64,000 bases of DNA, taken from contig CP098402.1 of NCBI GenBank assembly GCA_025916675.1, positions 677,205-741,204 on the forward strand, written 5' to 3'. A program made the translations under genes and the position numbers. This DNA is from Phycisphaera sp. (lineage in GTDB: Bacteria; Planctomycetota; Phycisphaerae; Phycisphaerales; UBA1924). The notes under the pieces are model-generated. The model saw nothing but the letters and a program-made list of their open reading frames with translations. It was not told the DNA's origin and did no database searches. This document shows positions 1 to 7,680 of the stretch, piece by piece (position 1 is the stretch's first letter; every line of letters begins with the position of its first letter).

Positions 1-765
1 GCGATGTAATAAGCGCCGCACGCCGCGTGGGGGCTGGCCGCTGCCCTCGGTCAATATGCAGTTGTGCGTCTTCCAGAAGCGGTCCTCGTTGAAGCGCTGC
101 CAGACGGTGTCCTTCTCGACGTGCAGCACGAAGTCGGCCTCGCACTTGCCGAACTTCACGCGGTCGGGCTCGCAGATGCTCGGGATGGCGTAGCCGCCGC
201 TGCCCATCTTGCGGCAGTCGATCGTGTCGCCGCTGTCCTCGATGGTGATATTGCCGACCATCGCGCCGCGCTTCTTGGCGAAGATGTGCAGCTCTTCGCG
301 GAGCGCCCCAAGCGTGACTTCGAGGTCTTCGAGGATCACGTCGCTCTCGGTCTGGTCATCGAAGGTCTTCTCGCCGGTCTTCTTGCCCTTGGCGTCGTGC
401 ACGTCACCGAGCCCGGTATAGAACATGCCGCGGAGGCTGGTGGTCTTGTCCTGGTCGATGAGGCGGCTGATGCCGTGGGCGTGGCGCAGGCTCTGCATGA
501 ACTTGCGGGCCTGGCCCAGGTTGAAGATCTGCCGCGTGCTGGTGGCGGCACCCATCTGCAGGATGCCGCGCTTCTTGTTCCAGCTCGTGTTGCTCGACGA
601 GCGCGTGGGCACGTCGAACGTCGGCTCGACGCCAGCGAGCGCCGAGTTAGCAACGCCGGTGGCCAAACCCTTGAGCGCCTCCTGCGTCTTGGCGTCACGC
701 TCCTTTGCCTCGGCGGATCGCTTGCGGTGGGTGGAGCGGACTTTCTTGGTGGTTTTCTTGGCCAT
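1..765 (-). CDS. top6A: DNA topoisomerase VI subunit A (Spo11-like), partial
   Basis: This is the DNA-cleaving subunit of the type IIB topoisomerase VI (A2B2), which makes and reseals double-strand breaks with a catalytic tyrosine. 255 residues are visible before the gene runs off the left edge. After a basic, Lys/Arg-rich N-terminus comes TSLRGMFYTGLGD (about residues 94-106), which fits the winged-helix catalytic Tyr motif. The Toprim segment follows, with FVLHVEKDTVWQRF (about 209-222) and the loop GQPPRGVRRLLHR at the edge. The ATG at 765 shares its A with the TAA stop of the preceding gene (TAATG), so translation is probably coupled. The family is common in archaea and plants and patchy in bacteria. 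Identification is from motifs; the C-terminal third is not visible. Confidence 0.93.
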   Translation of the reverse strand, partial: MAKKTTKKVRSTHRKRSAEAKERDAKTQEALKGLATGVANSALAGVEPTFDVPTRSSSNTSWNKKRGILQMGAATSTRQIFNLGQARKFMQSLRHAHGISRLIDQDKTTSLRGMFYTGLGDVHDAKGKKTGEKTFDDQTESDVILEDLEVTLGALREELHIFAKKRGAMVGNITIEDSGDTIDCRKMGSGGYAIPSICEPDRVKFGKCEADFVLHVEKDTVWQRFNEDRFWKTHNCILTEGSGQPPRGVRRLLHR

Positions 766-1151
766 TACGCAACCTCGTCGGAATTCGCTTCGGCGTCATT
801 CTGAAGTTTTTGTGGTTGGAAGCCTGCAACGAGTGTGGCGAGGCTAGTGCCCAGAATTAGAACACTGAGAACGACATGCCCCGGTCCTCCCGGTGACGGC
901 GGATCCTCAAAACGCGGCCGCCAGTAGGTCAGTGCCAAGTTGAGTTGTGGATCTGGCAGGATGCCGGATTCAGCGGTGGACTGTTGTTCACGGAGTTCTT
1001 GCGCTATGAATTCCGCCATGACTGGATAATGTTTGAACCAATCCGCACGCCCAACAACATCACGCACAGAAACTACAACACCCAAAGCCGCCAACATGGA
1101 TGTGGCGATGCAGAGATACCGCAGTTCGGCACGAGTAGGGCGGCTGATCAC
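765..1151 (-). CDS. Small two-helix membrane protein inside the topoisomerase VI operon
   Basis: A 128-residue protein I do not recognise. Two hydrophobic segments are visible: about residues 13-33 (YLCIATSMLAALGVVVSV) and about 97-116 (GHVVLSVLILGTSLATLVAG), joined by a charged stretch that may lie outside the membrane. It starts with GTG at 1151, overlapping the TGA of top6B by four bases (GTGA). Its TAA stop overlaps the ATG of top6A by one base (TAATG). This double coupling is the main argument that it is translated. Function is unknown. Its position suggests its dose is tied to the topoisomerase VI subunits, or that it is only a passenger in the operon. Confidence 0.72.
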   Translation of the reverse strand: MISRPTRAELRYLCIATSMLAALGVVVSVRDVVGRADWFKHYPVMAEFIAQELREQQSTAESGILPDPQLNLALTYWRPRFEDPPSPGGPGHVVLSVLILGTSLATLVAGFQPQKLQNDAEANSDEVA

Positions 1152-3076
1152 TTTGCCTTGCTCCGTTGTTTCTTGCCACTCTTCTTCCGCCGCACCGGCA
1201 CGCTCTCCTCGTCATCCCCAAACAACCCACGCCCCGAGTCCTCCGGCCGCCCCTTCTCGACGGCCCCGTTCGACTTCGCCTCCACCTGCGACGGCTTCGC
1301 GTCGCTGTCGACGATGATCACCCCATCATCCTCGGCCGGTGCCTTCTCCTTCTTGACGTAGTTGCCGTCTTCGTCGAGTTCCGCGTCGGCGATGGCGGTC
1401 CGGGCCTGGGCCTGCTCGAGCAATGCGTCGAGCAATTTGCCCTCGTCCTCGCCCGTGAGCGCCGCCGTCGAGCGCGCGATCTCCGCGATGTAGCGGCTGA
1501 ACACGTCGCGTCGCTGGCCCTCGCGTCGCATCTTCTGGCGGCGGCGCAGGTACGTCCCCAGCTTCCGCCCACACTCCTGGAGCGCCAGCCGCATCTCCTT
1601 GCGGATCTCGTCGTAGTCGGCGATCGCTTCTTTGCTCTCGCTGGTGAAGGGCACCCACACGCTGGCCATGTGAACCATGATCACCATCGGCCCCACCGGA
1701 AGCGCCCCACGCGGCTGGCTGAGGCTGTAGTTCTTCCAGCCCGTCTCGACCACGGCCTTGAACGACGAGCACGCAGATTGCTGGTACAGCAACGGCACGC
1801 GGTTGGCAAAGCGGATGACCCGGGCCGACTCGTCGCCCGGCAGGTCTCCGCCGAACGCGATGGCCGCCTCGATCTGGAACGGGTTGCCTCGATACACCGC
1901 CGGGTCCCGCGTGCTGGCGGCGTAGAACTCGGCCTTCACGCCCTTGAGCAGCCCGCTGAGCATCTGCCGCACGCCGATGGGTGCCAGGCAGTCCGTCGGC
2001 GGGGCCCGCAGCTTGCTGTCCTGGAGCGCCCGGTACAACCGCTCGGCCGCATCGTGGTCGACGGTGCTGACGTACGTCTGCCCCGTGAGGGTCTTGCCGC
2101 CCTTCACCGACGCCTTGCCCGTGATGTCCTTGACGATCGCCGGCGGCACGCGGCTGAACTCGTTCTTGAAGAATCCGGTGAGCTGCTTCTCGCTGGTGCT
2201 CTTGAGCATCCGCAGGAAGTTGCCCAGCTCAACGCCATAGGGGTGCGGCTTGATCTCCTCGGTCTCGGGCGGCAGTTCCTCGACGGCCCGCGGGAAGATG
2301 TACCGGTCGGCCAGTTCGGTCGTGTGGCTCAGCTCGGTGGAGGTTTCCTCGACTTCTAATGCCGGACCGCCCGCCGCCTTCTCGGGCGGGATGAACGTGA
2401 TCTGCGCGTGCGGGTTGGCGATGGCGGTCTGCTCGAGGTACGCCTCGACGCTGGTCTTGCCGCGCTGGTAGCGGGCCTCCATCTCGATGCGTACCCGCGT
2501 GCCCGTGCCGCTGGTGGTGGGGGGGAAGTCGTCGGTCTCGACGTCGATGGTCACCTCGGGCTTGTTCTTGGTGGTGTCCATCGCCAGTTCGAGGTGGTGA
2601 GCGGCCTTGCGTTTGCCGGGCTTGGTGGTGATGACCATGGGCTTGCCCGTGGTCATTAGCCCGTACATGCCCGCCGCGCTGATGCCGATGCCCTGCTGCC
2701 CCCGGCTCATCTTCATGCGGTGGAACTTACTGCCATACAAGAGCCGCCCGAAGATGTTCTCCACCTGCTTGCGGACGATGCCCGGCCCGTTGTCGGTGAT
2801 GGTGACGGCGTACCGCCCCGGCTTGCTCGCGCTGGGCGGGGCAACCAATTCCTCGATCAGCACCTCGATGTCCGGCAGGATGCCCGCCTCCTCGCAGGCG
2901 TCCAGGGCGTTGTCGACGGCTTCCTTGACGGTGGTCAGCAGGGCCTTGCGGGGGTTGTCGAAGCCCAGCAGGTGGCGGTTCTTCGAGAAGAACTCGCTGA
3001 CGGAGATGTCCCGCTGCTTGCCGGCCATGGTCTCGGCGGTCTGGCGGGTCTTGGTCGTGGTCTTCCTGGCGGCCAA
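1148..3076 (-). CDS. top6B: DNA topoisomerase VI subunit B (GHKL ATPase)
   Basis: The ATP-binding subunit of topoisomerase VI, which drives DNA strand passage. The Bergerat fold is clear: KEAVDNALDACEEAG (about residue 52) holds the Mg-binding Asn, DNGPGI (about 95) is the G1 box and GQQGIGISAAG (about 126) is the G2 box. The H2TH and transducer regions follow (about 230-520), then a Lys/Glu-rich tail. I chose the TTG at 3076 because GGAGGG lies 5 nt upstream and the residues from there read into a helix before ISVSEFFSKNRHLLGF. The ATG at 3028 (626 aa) is the alternative but has no ribosome site. First gene of a three-gene overlapping operon. Identification is firm; the start is moderately sure. 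Confidence 0.95.
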   Translation of the reverse strand: MAARKTTTKTRQTAETMAGKQRDISVSEFFSKNRHLLGFDNPRKALLTTVKEAVDNALDACEEAGILPDIEVLIEELVAPPSASKPGRYAVTITDNGPGIVRKQVENIFGRLLYGSKFHRMKMSRGQQGIGISAAGMYGLMTTGKPMVITTKPGKRKAAHHLELAMDTTKNKPEVTIDVETDDFPPTTSGTGTRVRIEMEARYQRGKTSVEAYLEQTAIANPHAQITFIPPEKAAGGPALEVEETSTELSHTTELADRYIFPRAVEELPPETEEIKPHPYGVELGNFLRMLKSTSEKQLTGFFKNEFSRVPPAIVKDITGKASVKGGKTLTGQTYVSTVDHDAAERLYRALQDSKLRAPPTDCLAPIGVRQMLSGLLKGVKAEFYAASTRDPAVYRGNPFQIEAAIAFGGDLPGDESARVIRFANRVPLLYQQSACSSFKAVVETGWKNYSLSQPRGALPVGPMVIMVHMASVWVPFTSESKEAIADYDEIRKEMRLALQECGRKLGTYLRRRQKMRREGQRRDVFSRYIAEIARSTAALTGEDEGKLLDALLEQAQARTAIADAELDEDGNYVKKEKAPAEDDGVIIVDSDAKPSQVEAKSNGAVEKGRPEDSGRGLFGDDEESVPVRRKKSGKKQRSKAK

Positions 3077-3230
3077 GGCGACCCTCCATAGCGGCTGTCC
3101 CCGGGCGATGGCCGGGCGTGTGCATCCGTGCGAGCGAGGATAGGTCGCGGTTCCTGGGTGTTTCGACCTCGCAACCAACAAGCTGGGCAAGCGGGGAATC
3201 GTGGGCCGGGCAGTCGACGGCTGCGCGGGC

Positions 3231-3259
3231 TTGCCCGGCTTCTCGCAGCGGCTTACAAC
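3231..3259 (+). promoter_or_regulatory. Possible sigma-70-like promoter for the 3300 gene
   Basis: TTGCCC (3231-3236) and TACAAC (3254-3259) are separated by 17 bp, giving a transcript leader of about 35 nt before the ATG at 3300. The last -10 base is C rather than T, so this is a weak call. Confidence 0.3.
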
Positions 3260-3299
3260 CTCCGCCGTGGAGTGAGATCAATACAAGGGAGAAGACGAG

Positions 3300-4736
3300 A
3301 TGAACATGAATCGGAGAGCTTTGTACGTGCTGGGCGTCGTCGGCGTGCTGCCCGCCTGCCCCACCCTGGCCCAGTCCCTGTGCGGCAGCGAGGACGCCAA
3401 GGTCACCCCGGCCTCGGTCGTAACCGACGATAACTTCGGGGCATCGTTCGATGCCGCGGCCGCCGGCTTCGGCGTGGCCGGGGCGATCAATGCCGGTGCC
3501 GATGGCGCGGGCCGGGCGTACATCTACGCGATCAACCCGACGGTTCCCCAATTGCAGTTCGAGCTCGCCCCCGATGACGGCGCCAGCGGCGACCGATTCG
3601 GGGCGTCCGTGGCCGCCGATAATGCCTGGGCCCTCGTGGGCGCACCATTTCAGGGCGAGGCCGGCCCGGCGGCGGGTGCGGCCTACCTCTACCTGCGGTC
3701 GACCGGTGCCCAGGTCGACAAGCTCCTGGCCAGCGACGGCCGTGGGCTCGACCTCTTTGGTGGGTCCCTGGACATCGACTTCGATCGTGCGGTCGTGTGC
3801 GCCTCGGACAAGAGCAGTTCGACCGGTGCGGTCTATGTCTTCGAGATCGTCGGCCTCGACGCCGTCGAGCGGTTCAAGCTCACCGCTTCGGATGCGGCGG
3901 CCGTCGACCGATTCGGCAGCGCGGTCTCGATCGACGGCGGCGGTGTCACGGCCGGCGAGGTGGGCTACGCGCTCATCGGCGCCATCGGCAACGACGATTT
4001 CGGTGCCAGCTCGGGATCGGCCTACCTGTTCAACATTGAAACGGGCGAGGAAACAGCCAAATTGCTGCCCGATGACCCGGCCGCCGGCAGCCAGTTCGGG
4101 CTCGAAGTGGCGTTGCTCATCGAGGGCGACGTGGCGCTGGCCGCAGTGTCTGCCGACACGAACAACCCCGATGGGACCAACGGCTCGGTCTACCTCTTCG
4201 ACGTAAGCGACCGGTCCAACCCGGTGCAACTCTCCAAGGTCACCGCCAACGACACGCTCGGCGTTGGAGACTTCGGCATCTCGGTCTCGTTGACGAGCGA
4301 CACGCTGCTCGTCGGGGCCCTCTCGGGCGAGACCACCCTCGCTGGCACGGCCTACAGCTTCGACATCAGCGATCCCGCCAACCCGGTGCAGTCCTCGATC
4401 ATCCGCCCCGGCGACGCGATCCCCTTCGCACGGTTCGGCACAGCGACGACGTTGTACCAGAGCCCGAGCGAGCTGCGCGTCTTCGTCGGCGCGCCAACCG
4501 CCGATAGCGGCGACCCGGCCCCCGGCACAGTAACGACCGGGGCCCTCTACGCCCTGACCGTCAGCGGGTGCCGTCCCGACTTCGACGGCGACTGCCTGCT
4601 GACGATCTTCGACTTCCTCGCCTTCCAAAACCTCTTCGACGCCGGCGATTTGTCCGCCGACTTCGATGGCGATGGGGATCTCACGATCTTCGATTTCCTG
4701 GCCTTCCAGAACGCGTTTGACGCCGGCTGTAGCTGA
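3300..4736 (+). CDS. Secreted FG-GAP-type beta-propeller protein with GC-type dockerin tail
   Basis: A 478-residue exported surface protein. Residues 1-25 form a signal peptide ending near PTLAQS. The body contains FG-GAP-like beta-propeller repeats of about 50-60 residues, recognisable by recurring DRFG/DNFG...S/A-X-A/S and GAAYLY or GSAYLF strands. Residues about 432-478 hold two Asp-rich loops (DFDGDC and DFDGDGD), each followed by LTIFDFLAFQN, ending FDAGCS. That tail recurs in seven other proteins here and probably directs surface anchoring. GGGAG lies about 10 nt before the ATG. Closest in design is the protein at 45813. Ligand and role are unknown. Confidence 0.88.
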   Translation: MNMNRRALYVLGVVGVLPACPTLAQSLCGSEDAKVTPASVVTDDNFGASFDAAAAGFGVAGAINAGADGAGRAYIYAINPTVPQLQFELAPDDGASGDRFGASVAADNAWALVGAPFQGEAGPAAGAAYLYLRSTGAQVDKLLASDGRGLDLFGGSLDIDFDRAVVCASDKSSSTGAVYVFEIVGLDAVERFKLTASDAAAVDRFGSAVSIDGGGVTAGEVGYALIGAIGNDDFGASSGSAYLFNIETGEETAKLLPDDPAAGSQFGLEVALLIEGDVALAAVSADTNNPDGTNGSVYLFDVSDRSNPVQLSKVTANDTLGVGDFGISVSLTSDTLLVGALSGETTLAGTAYSFDISDPANPVQSSIIRPGDAIPFARFGTATTLYQSPSELRVFVGAPTADSGDPAPGTVTTGALYALTVSGCRPDFDGDCLLTIFDFLAFQNLFDAGDLSADFDGDGDLTIFDFLAFQNAFDAGCS

Positions 4737-4777
4737 TAGATGCCGCTGGCGAGATCAAGAACGCTGCATGATGCGTG

Positions 4778-4806
4778 AAAAAGGGCTTGCACGGCAGGCC
4801 TTTTTT
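4778..4806 (+). terminator. Candidate intrinsic terminator after the FG-GAP gene
   Basis: AAAAAGG (4778-4784) can pair with CCTTTTT (4799-4805) around a GC-containing loop, ending in a run of six T. The stem is short and partly A-T, so strength is uncertain. It sits about 40 bp past the stop at 4736. Confidence 0.4.
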
Positions 4807-4895
4807 GGGTACATTGACCCTGAGCGGCCATGGGGCCGCACACCGGGTTTCGGGGGGAAGCGCCCACTCGGCGCGTCTGGAAAGGAGTGGGCGTC

Positions 4896-5540
4896 ATGGT
4901 CGGAGCGGTCATTGGTTCCCTGGTCGGCGGTGCGATCGGAGCGGCCATCTGGGCCGCCGTGGGCTATTTCACGGGCTACGAGGTCGGTTGGATCGCCTGG
5001 GGCGTGGGCGTCCTGGCGGGTCTGGGTGCCGCCGTCGGCTCGAACGTGGCCGGCGACGGGCCGAGCACGGGCACCGGCGTCCTCGCGGCGGTCGTGGCGT
5101 TGGCGGCCGTGGGCGCGGGCAAGCTGGCCGTCGTCGAGATCCACTACATGAACGATGCCGATCTGGCGTTGGCCCAGGAGTTCAACGATGAGATCTTGAT
5201 GACCTACGTCGCCGACCAGCTTGCCGAGCAATGGGAGGAAGACGGCATCCACATCGATTGGCCCGAGTTGCCCGACAACCAATGGTATCGGTGGACCGAG
5301 GCCGACTACCCGCCCGATCTGTGGGCCGAAGCCGTGGTGTGGTGGAACGAGACGCCGGCAGAGGAGCAGGTCCAGATCCGTGAGGCGTATCGAGAGCTGC
5401 ACGAAGGGAGCATCCAAGAGGCCGAAGAGATGTACGCCGACTTGGGTTCCGAGAACTTCCTTACCGGATACGACGCGCTCTGGATGCTCTTTGCCGTCGG
5501 GTCGGCGTTTGGGATCGGTCGGGGCGGCAAGGACGAGTAA
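4896..5540 (+). CDS. Glycine-rich membrane protein of unknown function
   Basis: A 214-residue protein I do not recognise. The first 80 residues are Gly/Ala/Val-rich hydrophobic segments that look like two to three transmembrane helices with GxxxG-type packing (GSLVGGAIGAAIW, then GVGVLAGLGAAVG and VLAAVVALAAVGAG). The rest is soluble and acidic, with many Trp, Glu and Asp (HIDWPELPDNQWYRW, AVVWWNETPAEEQ), and a last hydrophobic piece near the C-terminus. The start at 4896 is fixed by AAAGGAG eight bases upstream; a longer reading frame upstream lacks such support. It stands alone between the FG-GAP gene and an epimerase-type gene. Confidence 0.72.
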   Translation: MVGAVIGSLVGGAIGAAIWAAVGYFTGYEVGWIAWGVGVLAGLGAAVGSNVAGDGPSTGTGVLAAVVALAAVGAGKLAVVEIHYMNDADLALAQEFNDEILMTYVADQLAEQWEEDGIHIDWPELPDNQWYRWTEADYPPDLWAEAVVWWNETPAEEQVQIREAYRELHEGSIQEAEEMYADLGSENFLTGYDALWMLFAVGSAFGIGRGGKDE

Positions 5541-5555
5541 CACCCGTCGGCCCCC

Positions 5556-5561
5556 TATCCT
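5556..5561 (+). promoter_or_regulatory. -10 element for leaderless start at 5568
   Basis: TATCCT ends 6 nt before the GTG at 5568, which has no Shine-Dalgarno sequence. This is the spacing expected if transcription starts at the start codon. Confidence 0.5.
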
Positions 5562-5567
5562 CTGCCC

Positions 5568-6662
5568 GTGAGCACGAATACCGCCATGCGTTTGTCTCCA
5601 GCGGCCGCCGATCCGGTTGCGGAACTCGATACCGCCACCGGCCAGGGCACCCCACGGCGTCAGGCCATCCTACTGACGGGGGCAGGCGGTGAGGTTGGCC
5701 ACGGGCTCATCCACCGGTTGAGCGAGGTCGGCGGCACGCCCGTTGTTGCGACCGACCTGCGACCCATCAACGACGACCTGGCCAACCACTGCCACGCCGT
5801 CTTCACGGGTGACATCCGGGATCCCTTCTCCCTGGCACCCATCCTGGCCCGCTACGAGATCACCGAGGTCTACCACTTGGCCGCCCTGCTCAGCTCGACG
5901 GGCGAGAACAACCCCGAGCTGGCCCACGAGGTGAATACGCAGGGCACGATGAACCTGTTGCGCTTGCTGACCGGGCAGGTCAACGCCACCGGCCGGCCTG
6001 TGAAGTTCATCTACCCAAGCTCGATCGCCGTCTACGGCCTGCCCAGCGAGGCCGAGAAACGCCGTGCGGGAGCGGTGGCCGAGGACGAGTACCTCAACCC
6101 CATCACCATGTACGGCGTGAACAAGCTGTGCTGCGAGCACCTGGGCCGGTACTACGCCGAGCACTACCGCATGCTCTCGCGCGGCGACGCGCCCGCCCCA
6201 ATCGACTTCCGGTGCCTGAGGTACCCGGGGCTCATCAGCCCCCATACCGCCCCCAGCGGCGGCACCAGCGATTACGGCCCGCTCATGCTCCACGCGGCGG
6301 CGAAGGGTGAAGAGGCGGTCTGCTTCGTCGACGAGAGCGCCCAACTCCCGTTCATGCTCATGGCCGACGCCGTCGAGGCCACGCTGGCGATCGCCCGGGC
6401 CGAGAGTGTGTCGCAGCGTGTGTACAACGTGGCGAGCTTCGCGCCCACCGCCGGCGAGATCGCCAGCGCGATCGCAAAGCACTTCCCCGGCTTCAAGCCA
6501 CGCTACGAGATCAACCCGGATCGCGCGGCCATCGTCTCGAGCTGGCCGGGCGATGTCGATCGATCTGCAGCTTCCGAGGATCTCGGGATCGTCCCATACC
6601 GTGAGTTCTCGGACGTTTTGGCCAATGACCTGCTGCCAGCCGTTCGTAGCATGTACGCATAA
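5568..6662 (+). CDS. SDR-type L-threonine 3-dehydrogenase-like NAD-dependent epimerase/dehydrogenase
   Basis: A 364-residue extended short-chain dehydrogenase. The Rossmann motif GAGGEVG is at about 38-44, the acidic NAD-ribose site is TDLRP (about 62-66), and the catalytic pair is YGVNK (Tyr182, Lys186) with SS before it (151-152). RYPGLISPHTAPSGGTSDYG and the substrate loop PFMLMADAVEATL resemble the UDP-galactose-epimerase-like branch of L-threonine 3-dehydrogenases, which oxidise threonine to 2-amino-3-ketobutyrate. Another sugar-nucleotide or aldehyde substrate cannot be excluded. The first ~30 residues are extra and probably disordered. GTG start with a leaderless-type -10; an ATG lies six codons further in. 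No 2-amino-3-ketobutyrate ligase (kbl) is adjacent. Confidence 0.8.
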   Translation: MSTNTAMRLSPAAADPVAELDTATGQGTPRRQAILLTGAGGEVGHGLIHRLSEVGGTPVVATDLRPINDDLANHCHAVFTGDIRDPFSLAPILARYEITEVYHLAALLSSTGENNPELAHEVNTQGTMNLLRLLTGQVNATGRPVKFIYPSSIAVYGLPSEAEKRRAGAVAEDEYLNPITMYGVNKLCCEHLGRYYAEHYRMLSRGDAPAPIDFRCLRYPGLISPHTAPSGGTSDYGPLMLHAAAKGEEAVCFVDESAQLPFMLMADAVEATLAIARAESVSQRVYNVASFAPTAGEIASAIAKHFPGFKPRYEINPDRAAIVSSWPGDVDRSAASEDLGIVPYREFSDVLANDLLPAVRSMYA

Positions 6663-6730
6663 ATACACATATTTTCCGCCTCTACGATCTGGTTATGGTG
6701 CGAATGCGCGGAATATGCCGACCTTGCCGG

Positions 6731-6754
6731 CGAGCTAGTATTCTGACTAGCTCG
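6731..6754. repeat. Perfect 9-bp inverted repeat between 5568 and 6817 genes
   Basis: CGAGCTAGT (6731-6739) and ACTAGCTCG (6746-6754) are exact complements separated by ATTCTG. No T-run follows on either strand, so it is not a canonical terminator. It could be a transcript-end hairpin for 5568-6662 or a binding site for a dimeric regulator ahead of the 6817 gene. TACGCT at 6782-6787, a possible -10 for the 6817 gene, lies downstream of it. Confidence 0.6.
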
Positions 6755-6816
6755 GAGTCCGGGCCAGGCGGGATCGTCGTTTACGCTCTTGCTCGGCCAA
6801 CAGAGGATCCCACCTG

Positions 6817-7626
6817 ATGGGCGAAACCCAGACTCGCGTTCGATTTGGTGACTACACCATCACGCGCGAACTCCCCGAATCCCCGATCGCACGCCGGCTG
6901 CTGGCGATGGAGCCCCAGCGGCACCAAGCCAAGGTGCTGCACTTGTTCCCCATCCGGCCCGACGACGCCCAGGTGGCCGTGCTGCGCCGCGCGGTCGACA
7001 ACCTACGCATGATCGACAACAAGCACGTGCTGCCCGTCGAGAAGCTGCTGCTCGGCATCGTGCACCAGCCCTGCGCCGTGACCCCCTACACCGGGCACCA
7101 GGACGGGCTGATCGATCTCGAAACCCTACTGGGCGAGAAGGGCGGCCACATGGAGCCCGGCGAGACCGATCGCCTGCTCCGCCAGATCTTCGACGGCCTG
7201 GCCGCCGCCCATGAGAAGCTCGTCCACCACGGCGCCCTGAAGGCCCGGGACGTCCTGATCGACCGCCGCGGCAGCGCCACCATCGAGATGCTCGGCGTGT
7301 CGCGTTCGCTCGAGGGCCTGCGTGGGTTCTCGACCGAGGTGCAGCGCGACGAGATCCGGGCCTTGGTCGAGCTCGGCTTCACCTGCCTGACCGGCCACGA
7401 TGCCACGACGGTCGGCCTGCCGGCCAGCAAACTCGTCCGCCGCCTCGACCCCGAGTGGGACTCGTTCTTCGCCCAGGGGCTCGATCCCATCGACGGGTTC
7501 GACACGGCTGCCCAAGCCATCGAGGCCCTGCCCAGCGCGAGCTTCGATCGCGAGCCGGCTACCCAGCGTCCGAGCCGTGCGGGATTGCTGACCAACTTCC
7601 GCCGTGCCGGTGCCGATCGCTCCTGA
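6817..7626 (+). CDS. Protein kinase-like fold, probable pseudokinase
   Basis: A 269-residue soluble protein with the layout of a Hanks-type kinase but lacking catalytic residues. The segment LVHHGALKARDVLID (about 133-147) aligns with the catalytic loop HxDLKPxNIL, but the catalytic Asp is replaced and the metal-binding Asn is missing. The DFG position reads as EMLGVSR. The N-terminal lobe (FGDYTITRELPESPIARRLLAM) lacks a glycine-rich loop, and no VAIK lysine is evident. A regulatory or scaffold role is therefore inferred. No transmembrane segment is seen. The ATG at 6817 has only a weak GAGG upstream. It lies between a dehydrogenase and pyrD, with no obvious partner. Confidence 0.7.
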   Translation: MGETQTRVRFGDYTITRELPESPIARRLLAMEPQRHQAKVLHLFPIRPDDAQVAVLRRAVDNLRMIDNKHVLPVEKLLLGIVHQPCAVTPYTGHQDGLIDLETLLGEKGGHMEPGETDRLLRQIFDGLAAAHEKLVHHGALKARDVLIDRRGSATIEMLGVSRSLEGLRGFSTEVQRDEIRALVELGFTCLTGHDATTVGLPASKLVRRLDPEWDSFFAQGLDPIDGFDTAAQAIEALPSASFDREPATQRPSRAGLLTNFRRAGADRS

Positions 7627-7668
7627 TCGAGATCGCTCCGTGCCACTGGCCTCGGCCGTGGTCGGTGG

Positions 7669-7674
7669 TAACAC
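7669..7674 (+). promoter_or_regulatory. -10-like element for leaderless pyrD start
   Basis: TAACAC ends 6 nt before the GTG at 7681. The hexamer ends in C; shifting the frame one base gives AACACT. It supports GTG 7681 over the TTG at 7675, which would directly abut the hexamer. Confidence 0.4.
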
Positions 7675-7680
7675 TTGAGC

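Noticed and set aside
2727-4628. 633-codon minus-strand frame spanning the 3300 gene and the 5' part of top6B
   Set aside because: It covers two genes with clear domains and its product is low-complexity Arg/Gly/Val typical of a shadow frame.
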